NCBI GenBank assembly: GCA_028291265.1
Contig: JAQGIK010000010.1
Location: 1 to 35,848, forward strand
From: Caulobacter sp.
GTDB taxonomy: Bacteria > Pseudomonadota > Alphaproteobacteria > Caulobacterales > Caulobacteraceae
DNA: 35,848 nt
Direction of reading: 5' to 3'
The position numbers and the translations under genes were made by a program. Position 1 is the first letter of the stretch. Each line of letters begins with the position of its first letter. The notes beneath the pieces are model-generated. The model was given only the letters and a program-made list of their open reading frames with translations, made no database searches and was not told the origin of the DNA. Below are positions 7,992 to 14,670 of this stretch, piece by piece.

Positions 7992-9572
7992 ATGCCCCTC
8001 GACATCGCCGCCAACCTGCAGATCACCGGCCCCGTCGACGGCCGCGCCGAAGAAATCCTCACCCCCGAGGCCCTGGCCTTCGTCGCCGACCTGCACCGCA
8101 CCTTCGATGGCCGCCGCCGCGAGCTGCTGAGCGCCCGCAAGGTCCGGCAGGCGGCCTTCGACGCCGGCGCCCTGCCCGACTTCCTGCCCGAGACCGCCGC
8201 CATCCGGGCCGGCGACTGGACCGTCGCCCCGATCCCCGCCGACCTGCAGGACCGCCGGGTGGAGATCACCGGCCCGGTCGACCGCAAGATGATCATCAAC
8301 GCCCTCAACAGCGGGGCCAGGGTGTTCATGGCCGACTTCGAGGACGCCACCGCCCCGACCTGGGCCAACCTGATCGAGGGCCAGGTCAACCTGAAAGACC
8401 GCTGGGCCGGCCAACTGGCCCACGTCGATGCGAAGTCCGGCAAGGCCTATGCGCTGGGGCCCAACCCGGCCGTGCTGATCATCCGCCCGCGCGGCTGGCA
8501 CCTGCCCGAACGCCATCTGCAGGTCGACGGCGAAACGGTCAGCGGCTCCCTGTTCGACTTCGGCCTCTACCTCTTCCACAACGCCCGGGCGGCGGTGGCC
8601 CAGGGTTCGGGTCCCTACTTCTACCTGCCCAAGCTGGAGAGCCATCTGGAAGCCCGGCTGTGGAACGACGTCTTCGTCCGGGCCCAGGCGGCCCTCGGCC
8701 TGCCGGTGGGGACGATCAAGGCGACGGTGCTGATCGAGACCATCCCCGCCGCCTTCGAGATGGACGAGATCATCCACGAACTGCGCGACCACATGGCCGG
8801 CCTCAACTGCGGGCGCTGGGACTACATCTTCTCGGTCATCAAGCGGCTGGGTCGCAGCCCTGCCTTCCTGACCCCCAACCGCTCGGCCATGGTCATGGGC
8901 CAGGCCTTCCTCGGGGCCTATTCGCTGAAGCTGATCCAGACCTGCCACCGGCGCGGCGCCTTTGCGATGGGCGGCATGGCGGCGCAGATTCCGGTCAAGG
9001 GCGACCCGGCCGCCAACGACGCCGCCTTCGCCCGGGTGAAGGCCGACAAGGAACGCGAGGCCGCCGCCGGCCACGACGGCACCTGGGTCGCCCACCCCGA
9101 CCTCGTGCCGGTGGCGATGGAGGTCTTCGACCGTCTGATGCCGCAGGCCAACCAGCTGGACCGCAAGCTCGAGGACCTGGACATCAGCCAGGCCCAGATG
9201 CTGGAACTGCACGCCGGCGGCCGCACCGAGGACGGCGTGCGCGAGAACATCCGCGTCGGCATCCGCTACACCCAGGCCTGGATCGAGGGCCGCGGGGCCG
9301 TGCCCCTCTACAACCTGATGGAAGACGCCGCGACGGCCGAGATCTGCCGCACCCAGCTCTGGCAATGGGTGCGGCTGGAAGCGTCGCTCGACGACGGCCG
9401 CGACCTGGGCCCCGAGCTGTTCGTCAGCCTGCTGACCGAAGAGATGCAGGCCTTGCGCCGCGACTTCCCCTCGCCCCGCCTGGAGGAGGCGGCCCAGCTG
9501 TTCGTCCAGATGGTGCTGTCCGACACGTTGGAGGAATTCCTCACCCTGCCGGCGTACCAACTCATCGACTGA
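7992..9572 (+). CDS. aceB: Malate synthase A
   Basis: Malate synthase condenses glyoxylate with acetyl-CoA to malate, the second glyoxylate-shunt enzyme. It has 526 residues, typical of the A isoform. A TTG frame opens at 7977, but ATG 7992 is the natural start. Visible family stretches include FMADFEDATAPTWANLIEGQ, LIETIPAAFEMDEI (catalytic-site Glu and Asp region), GLNCGRWDYIFSVIK and a C-terminal LYNLMEDAATAEICR. The gene is downstream of aceA in the same direction, separated by the small gene and a 30-bp inverted repeat. The repeat could lower or uncouple its expression from aceA. Confidence 0.97.
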   Translation: MPLDIAANLQITGPVDGRAEEILTPEALAFVADLHRTFDGRRRELLSARKVRQAAFDAGALPDFLPETAAIRAGDWTVAPIPADLQDRRVEITGPVDRKMIINALNSGARVFMADFEDATAPTWANLIEGQVNLKDRWAGQLAHVDAKSGKAYALGPNPAVLIIRPRGWHLPERHLQVDGETVSGSLFDFGLYLFHNARAAVAQGSGPYFYLPKLESHLEARLWNDVFVRAQAALGLPVGTIKATVLIETIPAAFEMDEIIHELRDHMAGLNCGRWDYIFSVIKRLGRSPAFLTPNRSAMVMGQAFLGAYSLKLIQTCHRRGAFAMGGMAAQIPVKGDPAANDAAFARVKADKEREAAAGHDGTWVAHPDLVPVAMEVFDRLMPQANQLDRKLEDLDISQAQMLELHAGGRTEDGVRENIRVGIRYTQAWIEGRGAVPLYNLMEDAATAEICRTQLWQWVRLEASLDDGRDLGPELFVSLLTEEMQALRRDFPSPRLEEAAQLFVQMVLSDTLEEFLTLPAYQLID

Positions 9573-9577
9573 ACCTG

Positions 9578-9630
9578 TTCCTCCCCCTCTCGGGGGAGGT
9601 GGCGGCCGCGCAGCGGCTGACGGAGGGGGT
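9578..9630 (+). repeat. Gene-end hairpin repeat, copy B
   Basis: Begins 6 bp after the aceB stop. The stem CCTCCCCC/GGGGGAGG (9580-9599, loop TCTC) is followed by GTGGCGGCCGCGCAGCGGC and a GACGGAGGGGG tail. It closely matches the reverse complement of copy A at 1-49. Confidence 0.85.
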
Positions 9631-9680
9631 CACCGCTCAAGCTCGCGGGTAAACCTGTTCGAAGCTGAACCGCCGGTGGG

Positions 9681-9737
9681 GACCCCCTCCACCACGCGCT
9701 GCGCGCGCGGTCCCCCTCCCCCGAGAGGGGGAGGAAC
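9681..9737 (-). repeat. Gene-end hairpin repeat, copy C
   Basis: Begins 6 bp past the stop of the DUF1801 gene that ends at 9743, in that gene's orientation. It has the same CCTCCCCC/GGGGGAGG stem (9716-9735) and a diverged second hairpin. Copies B and C face each other between convergent genes. The 50 bases between them (9631-9680) hold no recognisable feature. Confidence 0.8.
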
Positions 9738-9742
9738 TGCAA

Positions 9743-10129
9743 TCACGGCTTCTTCTTCGCCGTATTCAGCTCCACCGCCGCCCGCACCAAGGCCTTGAAC
9801 GCCGCTTCGTCGATCTCCGCGCCCTGCGGGATGTCGATGGCCCGGCGGGTGGCGCCTTCGAGGCTGGAATTGAACAGGCCCTTGGGATCGGGCAGCGATG
9901 CCCCCCTGGCGAAGGTCAGCTTGACCACGGCCTTGTAGACCTCGCCGGTGGTGATGATGCCGGCGTGTTCGAACACCGGCACGCCGCGCCACTTCCAGGT
10001 TTCCTCGACCTCGGGGTCCGCCTCGTGGATCAGCCGGCGCATGCGGGCCAGCGTCTCGCCGCGCCAGTCCGGAAGGGATTCGATCTTCAGGTCGATTAAT
10101 TGCGAAGGGGTGGGTCCGTTAGTGGTCAT
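9743..10129 (-). CDS. DUF1801 domain protein (distal)
   Basis: A 128-residue soluble protein of the DUF1801 family, small alpha/beta proteins (related to YdhG-like proteins) of unknown biochemical role. Features seen are a Trp-containing core, ADPEVEETWKWRGVPVFEH, and LTFARGASLPDP followed by FNSSLEGATRRAIDI, as usual in the family. A GTG frame opens at 10141, but ATG 10129 is preferred. It is the last gene of a five-gene operon headed by an ArsR regulator, 8 bp after the previous DUF1801 gene. Such proteins often accompany ArsR-SRPBCC pairs. Confidence 0.85.
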   Translation of the reverse strand: MTTNGPTPSQLIDLKIESLPDWRGETLARMRRLIHEADPEVEETWKWRGVPVFEHAGIITTGEVYKAVVKLTFARGASLPDPKGLFNSSLEGATRRAIDIPQGAEIDEAAFKALVRAAVELNTAKKKP

Positions 10130-10137
10130 CGTCGTTC

Positions 10138-10542
10138 TCACATCTTCTCGCCGGGCAGCCGGCTGGCCTGTTTCACCCAGTCCGTGAACTGCGCCTCGTC
10201 CAGCTCGTCCTCATGGAGGTCGAGGTAGCGGACGTCTTTCTGTTTCGAGGTCCCGGGCGGGACCGGGTCCATCGCCGCGCCCTTGAAGAAGGCCACCTTC
10301 ACGTAGGTGTTGAAGCAGTGGAAGCTGAGGAACCAGACGCCCTCCTCGACGCCGTAGAAGGGCGAGTTCCACTTCACCGCCTTGCGCACGCCCGGAACGG
10401 CGGCCGCGATCAGGGCGTCGAGACGTTTCCCGAGCGGGCGCTTCCAGCCGGGCATGGCGGCGATATAGGCCTGCACGGGCCCGTCGCCGTAACCCTTGGC
10501 GATCTGCGGGTTGCCGCCGGAGAGCTGCTTCGGCCCGCTCAC
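10138..10542 (-). CDS. DUF1801 domain protein (proximal)
   Basis: A 134-residue second DUF1801 protein. The domain spans about residues 20-125: YIAAMPGWKRPLGKRLDALI, then VRKAVKWNSPFYGVEEGVWF and a C-terminal helix LDEAQFTDWVKQA. It overlaps the upstream small membrane-protein gene by 4 bp (ATGA), indicating translational coupling. It is clearly a distant relative of its downstream neighbour, so the operon holds two family members. Function is unknown. Confidence 0.88.
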   Translation of the reverse strand: MSGPKQLSGGNPQIAKGYGDGPVQAYIAAMPGWKRPLGKRLDALIAAAVPGVRKAVKWNSPFYGVEEGVWFLSFHCFNTYVKVAFFKGAAMDPVPPGTSKQKDVRYLDLHEDELDEAQFTDWVKQASRLPGEKM

Positions 10543-10745
10543 CCCTTCCTCCGGCCTTTAAGCACATAGGGCAGGGCGAAGAGGTAGAGGCCCGAGACCA
10601 GCAGCAGGATCAGCGGCACCAGGGCGAACAGGCCCATCCAGGCCGGTGGCTGCTTTCCGCCCGACATGGCGACGATGTAGCCGATGACGCCCAGGGTGAA
10701 GGCGATGGATATCCAGCGATGGCTGGTGCGGATCAGGCTGTTCAT
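10539..10745 (-). CDS. Small two-helix membrane protein
   Basis: A 68-residue protein with two predicted transmembrane helices (about residues 11-28 and 37-60) separated by a short KQPPAW loop and ending in a basic tail, LKGRRKG. No family recognised. It sits 12 bp after the SRPBCC gene and overlaps the next gene by 4 bp, so it is part of the arsR operon. The tight packing supports it being a real gene. Confidence 0.75.
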   Translation of the reverse strand: MNSLIRTSHRWISIAFTLGVIGYIVAMSGGKQPPAWMGLFALVPLILLLVSGLYLFALPYVLKGRRKG

Positions 10746-10757
10746 GTCGTCCTCCGT

Positions 10758-11183
10758 TCAGTCCAGGCCGCCCAGGACCTGTTCGAGTTTGTCGAAGAAG
10801 GTCGGCCAGCCCTGCAGCGCGCCGCCGAAGGCCTGGCGCTGGTCGGGCCGGAACCCGGCCTGCTCGACGCGCAGGTGCGTGCCGGCCCCGGTCGGGGTCA
10901 GGGTGAAGGTGACGACGCTGGTCAGGTCGAAGGCCGGGTCCTCGTGGCGGTGATCCCAGCTGTAGGCGAGGGTGCGGCCGGGCTCGACCTCGAGCACCTC
11001 GCAGTCCAGGACCCCGCCCCATTCGCCGCGCAGGGTGAAGCGGTGGCCGACGGTCGGGGCGAAGTCGTTCTTCATCAGCCATTCCTCCATGAGGTGCGGC
11101 TGGGTCAGGGCGCGCCAGAGTTTCTCCGGCGGATGGGCGATGTCGCGCTCGACGACGACCGACCGGGTTTGAACGTCACTCAT
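10758..11183 (-). CDS. SRPBCC (AHSA1-like) domain protein
   Basis: A 141-residue START/SRPBCC-fold protein of the activator-of-Hsp90 homology (AHSA1) type. Motifs are RDIAHPPEKLWRALTQPHLM at the N-terminus, the ECxV-like VLDCEVLEVEPGRTLAYSW, and a C-terminal amphipathic helix WPTFFDKLEQVLGGL. The frame stays open upstream to 11564, but ATG 11183, overlapping the arsR stop as ATGA, is the evident start. ArsR-SRPBCC pairs are very common in alphaproteobacteria; the ligand is unknown. It probably binds a hydrophobic small molecule. Confidence 0.92.
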   Translation of the reverse strand: MSDVQTRSVVVERDIAHPPEKLWRALTQPHLMEEWLMKNDFAPTVGHRFTLRGEWGGVLDCEVLEVEPGRTLAYSWDHRHEDPAFDLTSVVTFTLTPTGAGTHLRVEQAGFRPDQRQAFGGALQGWPTFFDKLEQVLGGLD

Positions 11184-11503
11184 TGGTCCATCCTGTTCAG
11201 CAGGTCTTCGAGGCCGTCGAGCTTGCGATGCCAGAAACGGCGCATCTCGTCGGTCCAGTCGTTGAGGGCGCTCAAGGTCTCCGGCCGGGCGCTGTAGTGG
11301 GTCAGGCGGCCGTCCGGCCGGTCGCTGACCAGACCGGCCTGCTTGAGCACTCCCAGATGTTTCGAGACCGCCGGCTGCGACACCCCCGCCCGGACGGTGA
11401 TGACGCCGACCGTCTGCTCGCCCTCGCGGCACAGGCCCTCGAAGATCGCCCGCCGGGTGGGATCGGCGAGGGTTCGAAACAGCTGGTCGGTGAGGGTCGA
11501 CAT
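11180..11503 (-). CDS. ArsR-family transcriptional regulator
   Basis: A 107-residue winged-helix repressor. The HTH lies around residues 35-58 (GVSQPAVSKHLGVLKQAGLV), followed by the beta wing DRPDGRLTHYSA. No metal-binding ELCVCDL box is present, so it is the non-metal type found with SRPBCC genes. It heads the five-gene leftward operon and overlaps the SRPBCC gene by 4 bp. A good sigma70 promoter with an internal dyad lies just upstream, suggesting autorepression. Confidence 0.93.
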   Translation of the reverse strand: MSTLTDQLFRTLADPTRRAIFEGLCREGEQTVGVITVRAGVSQPAVSKHLGVLKQAGLVSDRPDGRLTHYSARPETLSALNDWTDEMRRFWHRKLDGLEDLLNRMDQ

Positions 11504-11535
11504 CGGGATCGATAACTCGGTGGCTATGGGTTGAC

Positions 11536-11564
11536 GTATAACTGCACAGATATGAATTCGTCAA
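11536..11564 (-). promoter_or_regulatory. Promoter and candidate operator of the arsR operon
   Basis: On the minus strand, TTGACG (11559-11564) and TTATAC (11536-11541) are separated by exactly 17 bp, a strong sigma70 match in AT-richer DNA. The spacer and the edge of the -10 box hold an imperfect dyad ATA-a-CTG-ca-CAG-a-TAT (11538-11553), suited to ArsR repression. It lies 33 bp upstream of the arsR ATG. Confidence 0.7.
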
Positions 11565-11610
11565 GCGCCGGCCTCTCGCCTCTTGGGCGGTCTTCTCCTA
11601 GACTCGGGTC

Positions 11611-12033
11611 ATGTGGCGGGACTGGAAGCGGTTGGCGATCTACGGCGCGGTGCTGGGAACCGGCGCCCTGGCCCTGCAGTGGCTCGACTACAACCGTCTG
11701 GCCCGCACCCATTCGACCGATTTCTACATCGTCCTGACCGCCATCGGCTTCCTGGTCCTCGGGGTCTGGGTCGGCACGCGGCTGTTCGGCGGACCGAGGC
11801 CGGCGGCCTTCGACGGCAATCCCAGGGCCCAGGCGGCGCTCGGCATCAGCGTCCGCGAACTGGCGGTGCTGAAGGAGCTTGCGGCCGGGCATTCCAACAA
11901 GGAGATCGCCCAGCGGCTGCACGTCTCGCCCAACACCGTGAAGACCCATGTCGCCCGGCTGTTCGAGAAGCTGGAGGCGAGGCGGCGCACCGACGCCATC
12001 GCCCGAGCTCGCGAGCTCGGCCTGGTACCCTGA
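11611..12033 (+). CDS. Membrane-anchored LuxR-type HTH regulator
   Basis: A 140-residue protein with two predicted membrane helices (about residues 7-25 and 41-59) and a C-terminal LuxR/GerE DNA-binding domain (about 75-138). The HTH reads GHSNKEIAQRLHVSPNTVKT, followed by HVARLFEKLEARRRTDAI. There is no receiver or autoinducer domain, so signal input must come through the membrane part. It precedes a DUF4199 membrane-protein gene by 103 bp in the same direction, and the two probably work together. The start at ATG 11611 has a weak ribosome site. Confidence 0.88.
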   Translation: MWRDWKRLAIYGAVLGTGALALQWLDYNRLARTHSTDFYIVLTAIGFLVLGVWVGTRLFGGPRPAAFDGNPRAQAALGISVRELAVLKELAAGHSNKEIAQRLHVSPNTVKTHVARLFEKLEARRRTDAIARARELGLVP

Positions 12034-12136
12034 ATTTTTTTGGGTGAAGAGGCGAAAATCACCCTTTCGGGCGATTGGCGAGCACTGTTCCCTGAAGCCT
12101 TGTGAAGGCCTAACCTCAAACCAAGGGGAGGCTCAC

Positions 12137-12679
12137 ATGCTCCGTAACATGCTCATTTTCGGCGTCATCGGCGGGATCATCGTCGGCACGCCCATGGTCC
12201 TGATGACGGCGCTCAGCGGCGGCAAGGCGCTCTACGAGGGCGGCATGGTGATGGGTTACACCATCATGCTGATCGCCCTCAGCACGGTGTTCATCGCCAT
12301 CAAGCGCCAGCGCGACATCAACGGCGGCGGGGTGATCAGGTTCTGGCCGGCCCTCGGCCTCGGCCTCGGCATCACGCTGGTGGCCAGCGCCTTCTACTCG
12401 GCGGCCTGGGAGCTGGCCCAGGCGATCAGCCAGGTCGATTTCCCGAGCGTCTATGCGACCGCGCAGATCGCGGAGCTCAAGGCCAAGGGAGCGTCTCCCG
12501 AGACCATCGCCGCCACCACCGCCGAGATGGCCAGGTTCGCCGAATGGTACCGCAACCCGCTCTACCGCATCCCCATGACCCTGGTGGAGATCCTGCCGGT
12601 CGGGGTGCTGGTCTCGGTGGTCTCCGCCGCCTTGCTGCGCAACAGCCGCTTCCTGCCGGCCCGCCAGGCCGCCGCCTGA
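12137..12679 (+). CDS. DUF4199 membrane protein
   Basis: A 180-residue membrane protein with about four transmembrane helices (roughly residues 4-26, 36-55, 66-90 and 150-170). Between the last two is a soluble stretch rich in Ala, Glu and Thr. The pattern matches DUF4199 proteins: first helix with IGGIIVGTPMVL, then short KRQRDINGGGVIRFWPAL. The start at ATG 12137 is supported by AAGGGGAGG at 12122-12130, and the longer upstream frame is not needed. Pairing with a membrane LuxR-type regulator suggests a regulator-partner unit. Biochemical role unknown. Confidence 0.85.
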   Translation: MLRNMLIFGVIGGIIVGTPMVLMTALSGGKALYEGGMVMGYTIMLIALSTVFIAIKRQRDINGGGVIRFWPALGLGLGITLVASAFYSAAWELAQAISQVDFPSVYATAQIAELKAKGASPETIAATTAEMARFAEWYRNPLYRIPMTLVEILPVGVLVSVVSAALLRNSRFLPARQAAA

Positions 12680-12701
12680 CGGTCAACCAATTGCCGGGTT
12701 T

Positions 12702-12737
12702 GCGCGTATCCTGCGGGTGACTCCAAAGGATACGCGC
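12702..12737 (+). promoter_or_regulatory. Hairpin covering the msrA ribosome binding site
   Basis: A perfect 10-bp inverted repeat, GCGCGTATCC (12702-12711) and GGATACGCGC (12728-12737), with a 16-base loop. The right arm ends immediately before the msrA ATG and includes the GGA of the Shine-Dalgarno AAAGGA. In mRNA it would hide the ribosome site. It could alternatively be a protein operator. Confidence 0.65.
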
Positions 12738-13337
12738 ATGTTCCGACGCTTCTGGCTGGCGGGTTTCGCCCTGCTGGCCCTCCTGATCCCGGCCGCCGTG
12801 CTGGCCAGGCCCCTGCCCCCGACCGAGACGGCGGTGTTCGCCGGCGGCTGTTTCTGGTGCATGGAAAACGACATGCGCGGCATCCCGGGCGTCATCAAGG
12901 TCGAGTCCGGCTACACCGGCGGCCATCTGAGAAACCCAACGTACCGCGATGTCACCAGCGAGACGTCGGGCCACTACGAGGCCGTGCGGGTGACCTACGA
13001 CCCGGCCCGGCTGCAGTACGACTATCTGCTCTACCGCTACTGGCGGCTGGTCGATCCGACCGATACCGGCGGCCAGTTCTGCGACCGCGGCCCCTCCTAC
13101 CGGCCGGCGGTCTTCGTCGCGAGCGCCGACCAGCGAAAGGCCGCCGAAACCTCGCGGGCGATGGCGGCCAAGCGGCTCAAGCGGGGGAAGATGGCGACGC
13201 CGATCCTGGGTCTCGGTCCCTTCTGGCCGGCCGAGGCCTATCACCGTGACTATGCCAAACGGAACGCCGCCGACTACCACGCCTACCGGGCCATCTGCGG
13301 CCGGGACGCCCGGCTGCGGGCGGTCTGGGGCAAATAG
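12738..13337 (+). CDS. msrA: Exported peptide-methionine (S)-S-oxide reductase
   Basis: MsrA reduces methionine-S-sulfoxide in oxidised proteins. It has 199 residues from ATG 12738, which is preferred over the frame opening at 12717 because AAAGGA precedes it. Residues 1-25 form a signal peptide (basic RRFW, hydrophobic core, LAR), so the enzyme acts in the periplasm. GCFWC places the catalytic Cys at residue 38. GYTGGHLRNPTYRDV and GHYEAVRVTYDP are typical MsrA stretches. The FCDRGPSYRPAVF stretch is the substrate-binding region. The C-terminal resolving Cys is likely that of RAICGRDARL. No msrB is adjacent. Confidence 0.95.
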   Translation: MFRRFWLAGFALLALLIPAAVLARPLPPTETAVFAGGCFWCMENDMRGIPGVIKVESGYTGGHLRNPTYRDVTSETSGHYEAVRVTYDPARLQYDYLLYRYWRLVDPTDTGGQFCDRGPSYRPAVFVASADQRKAAETSRAMAAKRLKRGKMATPILGLGPFWPAEAYHRDYAKRNAADYHAYRAICGRDARLRAVWGK

Positions 13338-13345
13338 GCCAAAGC

Positions 13346-13376
13346 AAAAAGGGGCGGACGCCTGCGCGCCCGCCCC
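13346..13376 (-). terminator. Intrinsic terminator of the leftward secreted-protein operon
   Basis: Reading leftward past the stop at 13404, the stem GGGGCGG/CCGCCCC (13376-13370 with 13357-13351) is followed by TTTTTGCTTT. It lies 9 bp past the msrA stop on the other strand, so its hairpin may serve both converging genes. Confidence 0.7.
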
Positions 13377-13403
13377 TCTGCATTTGTCAGCTTCGCAGGA
13401 AGC

Positions 13404-13931
13404 CTACTTGGTGACCGGCTTGGCCGGCTTCAGCTTCGAGGCGTACTTTTCGAAGGTCGCCTGGTTGGACGGGGTGAGGTTCGGCTGGCCGACCCACATG
13501 CCGACCTGCAGCTTGCCTTCGATCCAGTAGACTTCGCCTTCCTCGACCTCGATGGTCATGGTGTCCTTGGCTTCGGTCGCGGCGCTGAACGAGAAGACGC
13601 CCGGATCGGCGTCGACGGCGAAGTAGACGCCGCTGCCCAGCTGGCCGAGCACGGTGGCGCCTTCGGGGCCGGTACGGATCTTGTAGCTGATCGCCGAACC
13701 CTGGAACTTGCTCTCACGGAAGAACACCACCTTGCCCTTGCCGGGCGCGGGAGCGGAGATCTTGCCGGGGACGACATCGGCGGCCGGGGCGGCGGGAGCC
13801 GGGGCCACTTCCGGGGCAGGGGCGGCGGCCGGCGCCGGTTCGGCGGCCGGGGCGGCGGCTTCCTGCGCGAAGGCCGGGGCGGCGATGAAGAGAGCGCCCA
13901 TCAGCAGGGCGGCGGCGATACGCTTGGTCAT
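13404..13931 (-). CDS. Secreted Ala/Pro-rich protein with DUF2846-like domain
   Basis: A 175-residue secreted protein. Signal peptide residues 1-22 end in AFA. A low-complexity Ala/Pro/Glu linker runs to about residue 52. A globular domain (about 55-150) begins PGKISAPAPGKGKVVFFRES and resembles DUF2846, a small beta-rich envelope domain. The C-terminal FEKYASKLKPAKPVTK is basic. It is 3 bp downstream of the gene starting at 14519, so the two are one operon. The same domain, with the same order of motifs, forms the C-terminal half of the protein encoded at 14671-15594. Function unknown; probably periplasmic or outer-membrane associated. Confidence 0.85.
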   Translation of the reverse strand: MTKRIAAALLMGALFIAAPAFAQEAAAPAAEPAPAAAPAPEVAPAPAAPAADVVPGKISAPAPGKGKVVFFRESKFQGSAISYKIRTGPEGATVLGQLGSGVYFAVDADPGVFSFSAATEAKDTMTIEVEEGEVYWIEGKLQVGMWVGQPNLTPSNQATFEKYASKLKPAKPVTK

Positions 13932-13934
13932 GAA

Positions 13935-14519
13935 TTACTCCTTGTTGGGGTCGACGGGCGCCGCGGCGGGCGCCGGGGCGGAAACAGGGACGGCGGTCGC
14001 CGCGGGCTCGATGGCGGCCGTGACCGGCAGGTCCAGGGCCAGCTTGGCCGGGCCGCCGGCGCCGACCGGCAGGGCGGTCTCGCCGCCCTTGACCAGGCCC
14101 ATGGCCCACAGCGAGCCACTGGAGGTGTCGAGACCGCCGGCGCTCAGCTGGAAGCCCTTCAGCGGGATCCGCTGGCCGTTGAACTCCAGGTAGCGCGCGG
14201 CCACCAGGATTTCGCCGGCCCGGCCGCCGTTGCCCTTGGGGGCGGCGTGGACCACCTCGCCGATGCCGGCAGCCCCGGCCGGAACCACGACCTGGTCGCC
14301 GTACTTGATCGGCTGGTCCAGCTTGATGGTGAATTTATCGCCGGGTTTGGCCGTCGCCGAGCTGACCTCCTGGGTCAGGCTGATGGCGATGACGGTGTTT
14401 TTCGGAACCACCGGACCGGCGACGGGCGTCACCGGGGTGGTGGGCGCGGCGGCGTCCTGGGCGAACGCAGGCGCGCAGATGCTGATCGCCATGGCGACCG
14501 CAAGGCCAGATACTCTCAT
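13935..14519 (-). CDS. Secreted protein resembling the N-terminal half of its neighbour
   Basis: A 194-residue secreted protein. The frame is open to 14558, but ATG 14519 starts a proper signal peptide (MRVSGLAVAMAISICAPAFA). The mature domain (about 40-150) contains KNTVIAISLTQEVSSATAKP, VVPAGAAGIGEVVHA and GEILVAARYLEFNGQRI, followed by an Ala/Pro tail. It looks like a beta-rich envelope domain of unknown function. It matches the N-terminal domain of the 307-residue protein encoded just upstream. It is the first gene of a two-gene operon with the DUF2846-like gene. Confidence 0.85.
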   Translation of the reverse strand: MRVSGLAVAMAISICAPAFAQDAAAPTTPVTPVAGPVVPKNTVIAISLTQEVSSATAKPGDKFTIKLDQPIKYGDQVVVPAGAAGIGEVVHAAPKGNGGRAGEILVAARYLEFNGQRIPLKGFQLSAGGLDTSSGSLWAMGLVKGGETALPVGAGGPAKLALDLPVTAAIEPAATAVPVSAPAPAAAPVDPNKE

Positions 14520-14580
14520 TGAAACAAAGCCCCCAACTGAATGAAGCGTAGGTTGCACGGCCTGATCGACTTGCCAAGAG

Positions 14581-14667
14581 GGACCGTTGTCGCAAACGGT
14601 CCGGCCTTCGCGGCGGCGAGCAGATGATCGTTCTTGCGCCGCCGGCCCGTCAGGGCGGCGGGCCGGC
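14581..14667 (-). other. Two hairpins between the secreted-protein genes
   Basis: The 151-bp spacer (14520-14670) holds two perfect stems: GGACCGTT/AACGGTCC (14581-14602, loop GTCGCA) and GCCGGCCCG/CGGGCCGGC (14641-14667), the latter 3 bp past the stop of the upstream gene. The second may be a terminator without a T-run. Nothing else is recognised here. Confidence 0.5.
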
Positions 14668-14670
14668 GCT

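Noticed and set aside
11531..11559. A plus-strand promoter (TTGACG at 11531) for the LuxR-type gene
   Set aside because: No acceptable -10 lies 16-18 bp downstream; the minus-strand promoter for arsR is far better.
12005..12042. Palindrome CCGAGCTCGCGAGCTCGG near the end of the LuxR-type gene followed by seven T
   Set aside because: The stem lies inside codons and about 14 bases separate it from the T-run, so it does not fit an intrinsic terminator.
11948..12136. Longer N-terminus for the DUF4199 protein
   Set aside because: It would overlap the LuxR-type gene, and a strong ribosome site precedes ATG 12137.
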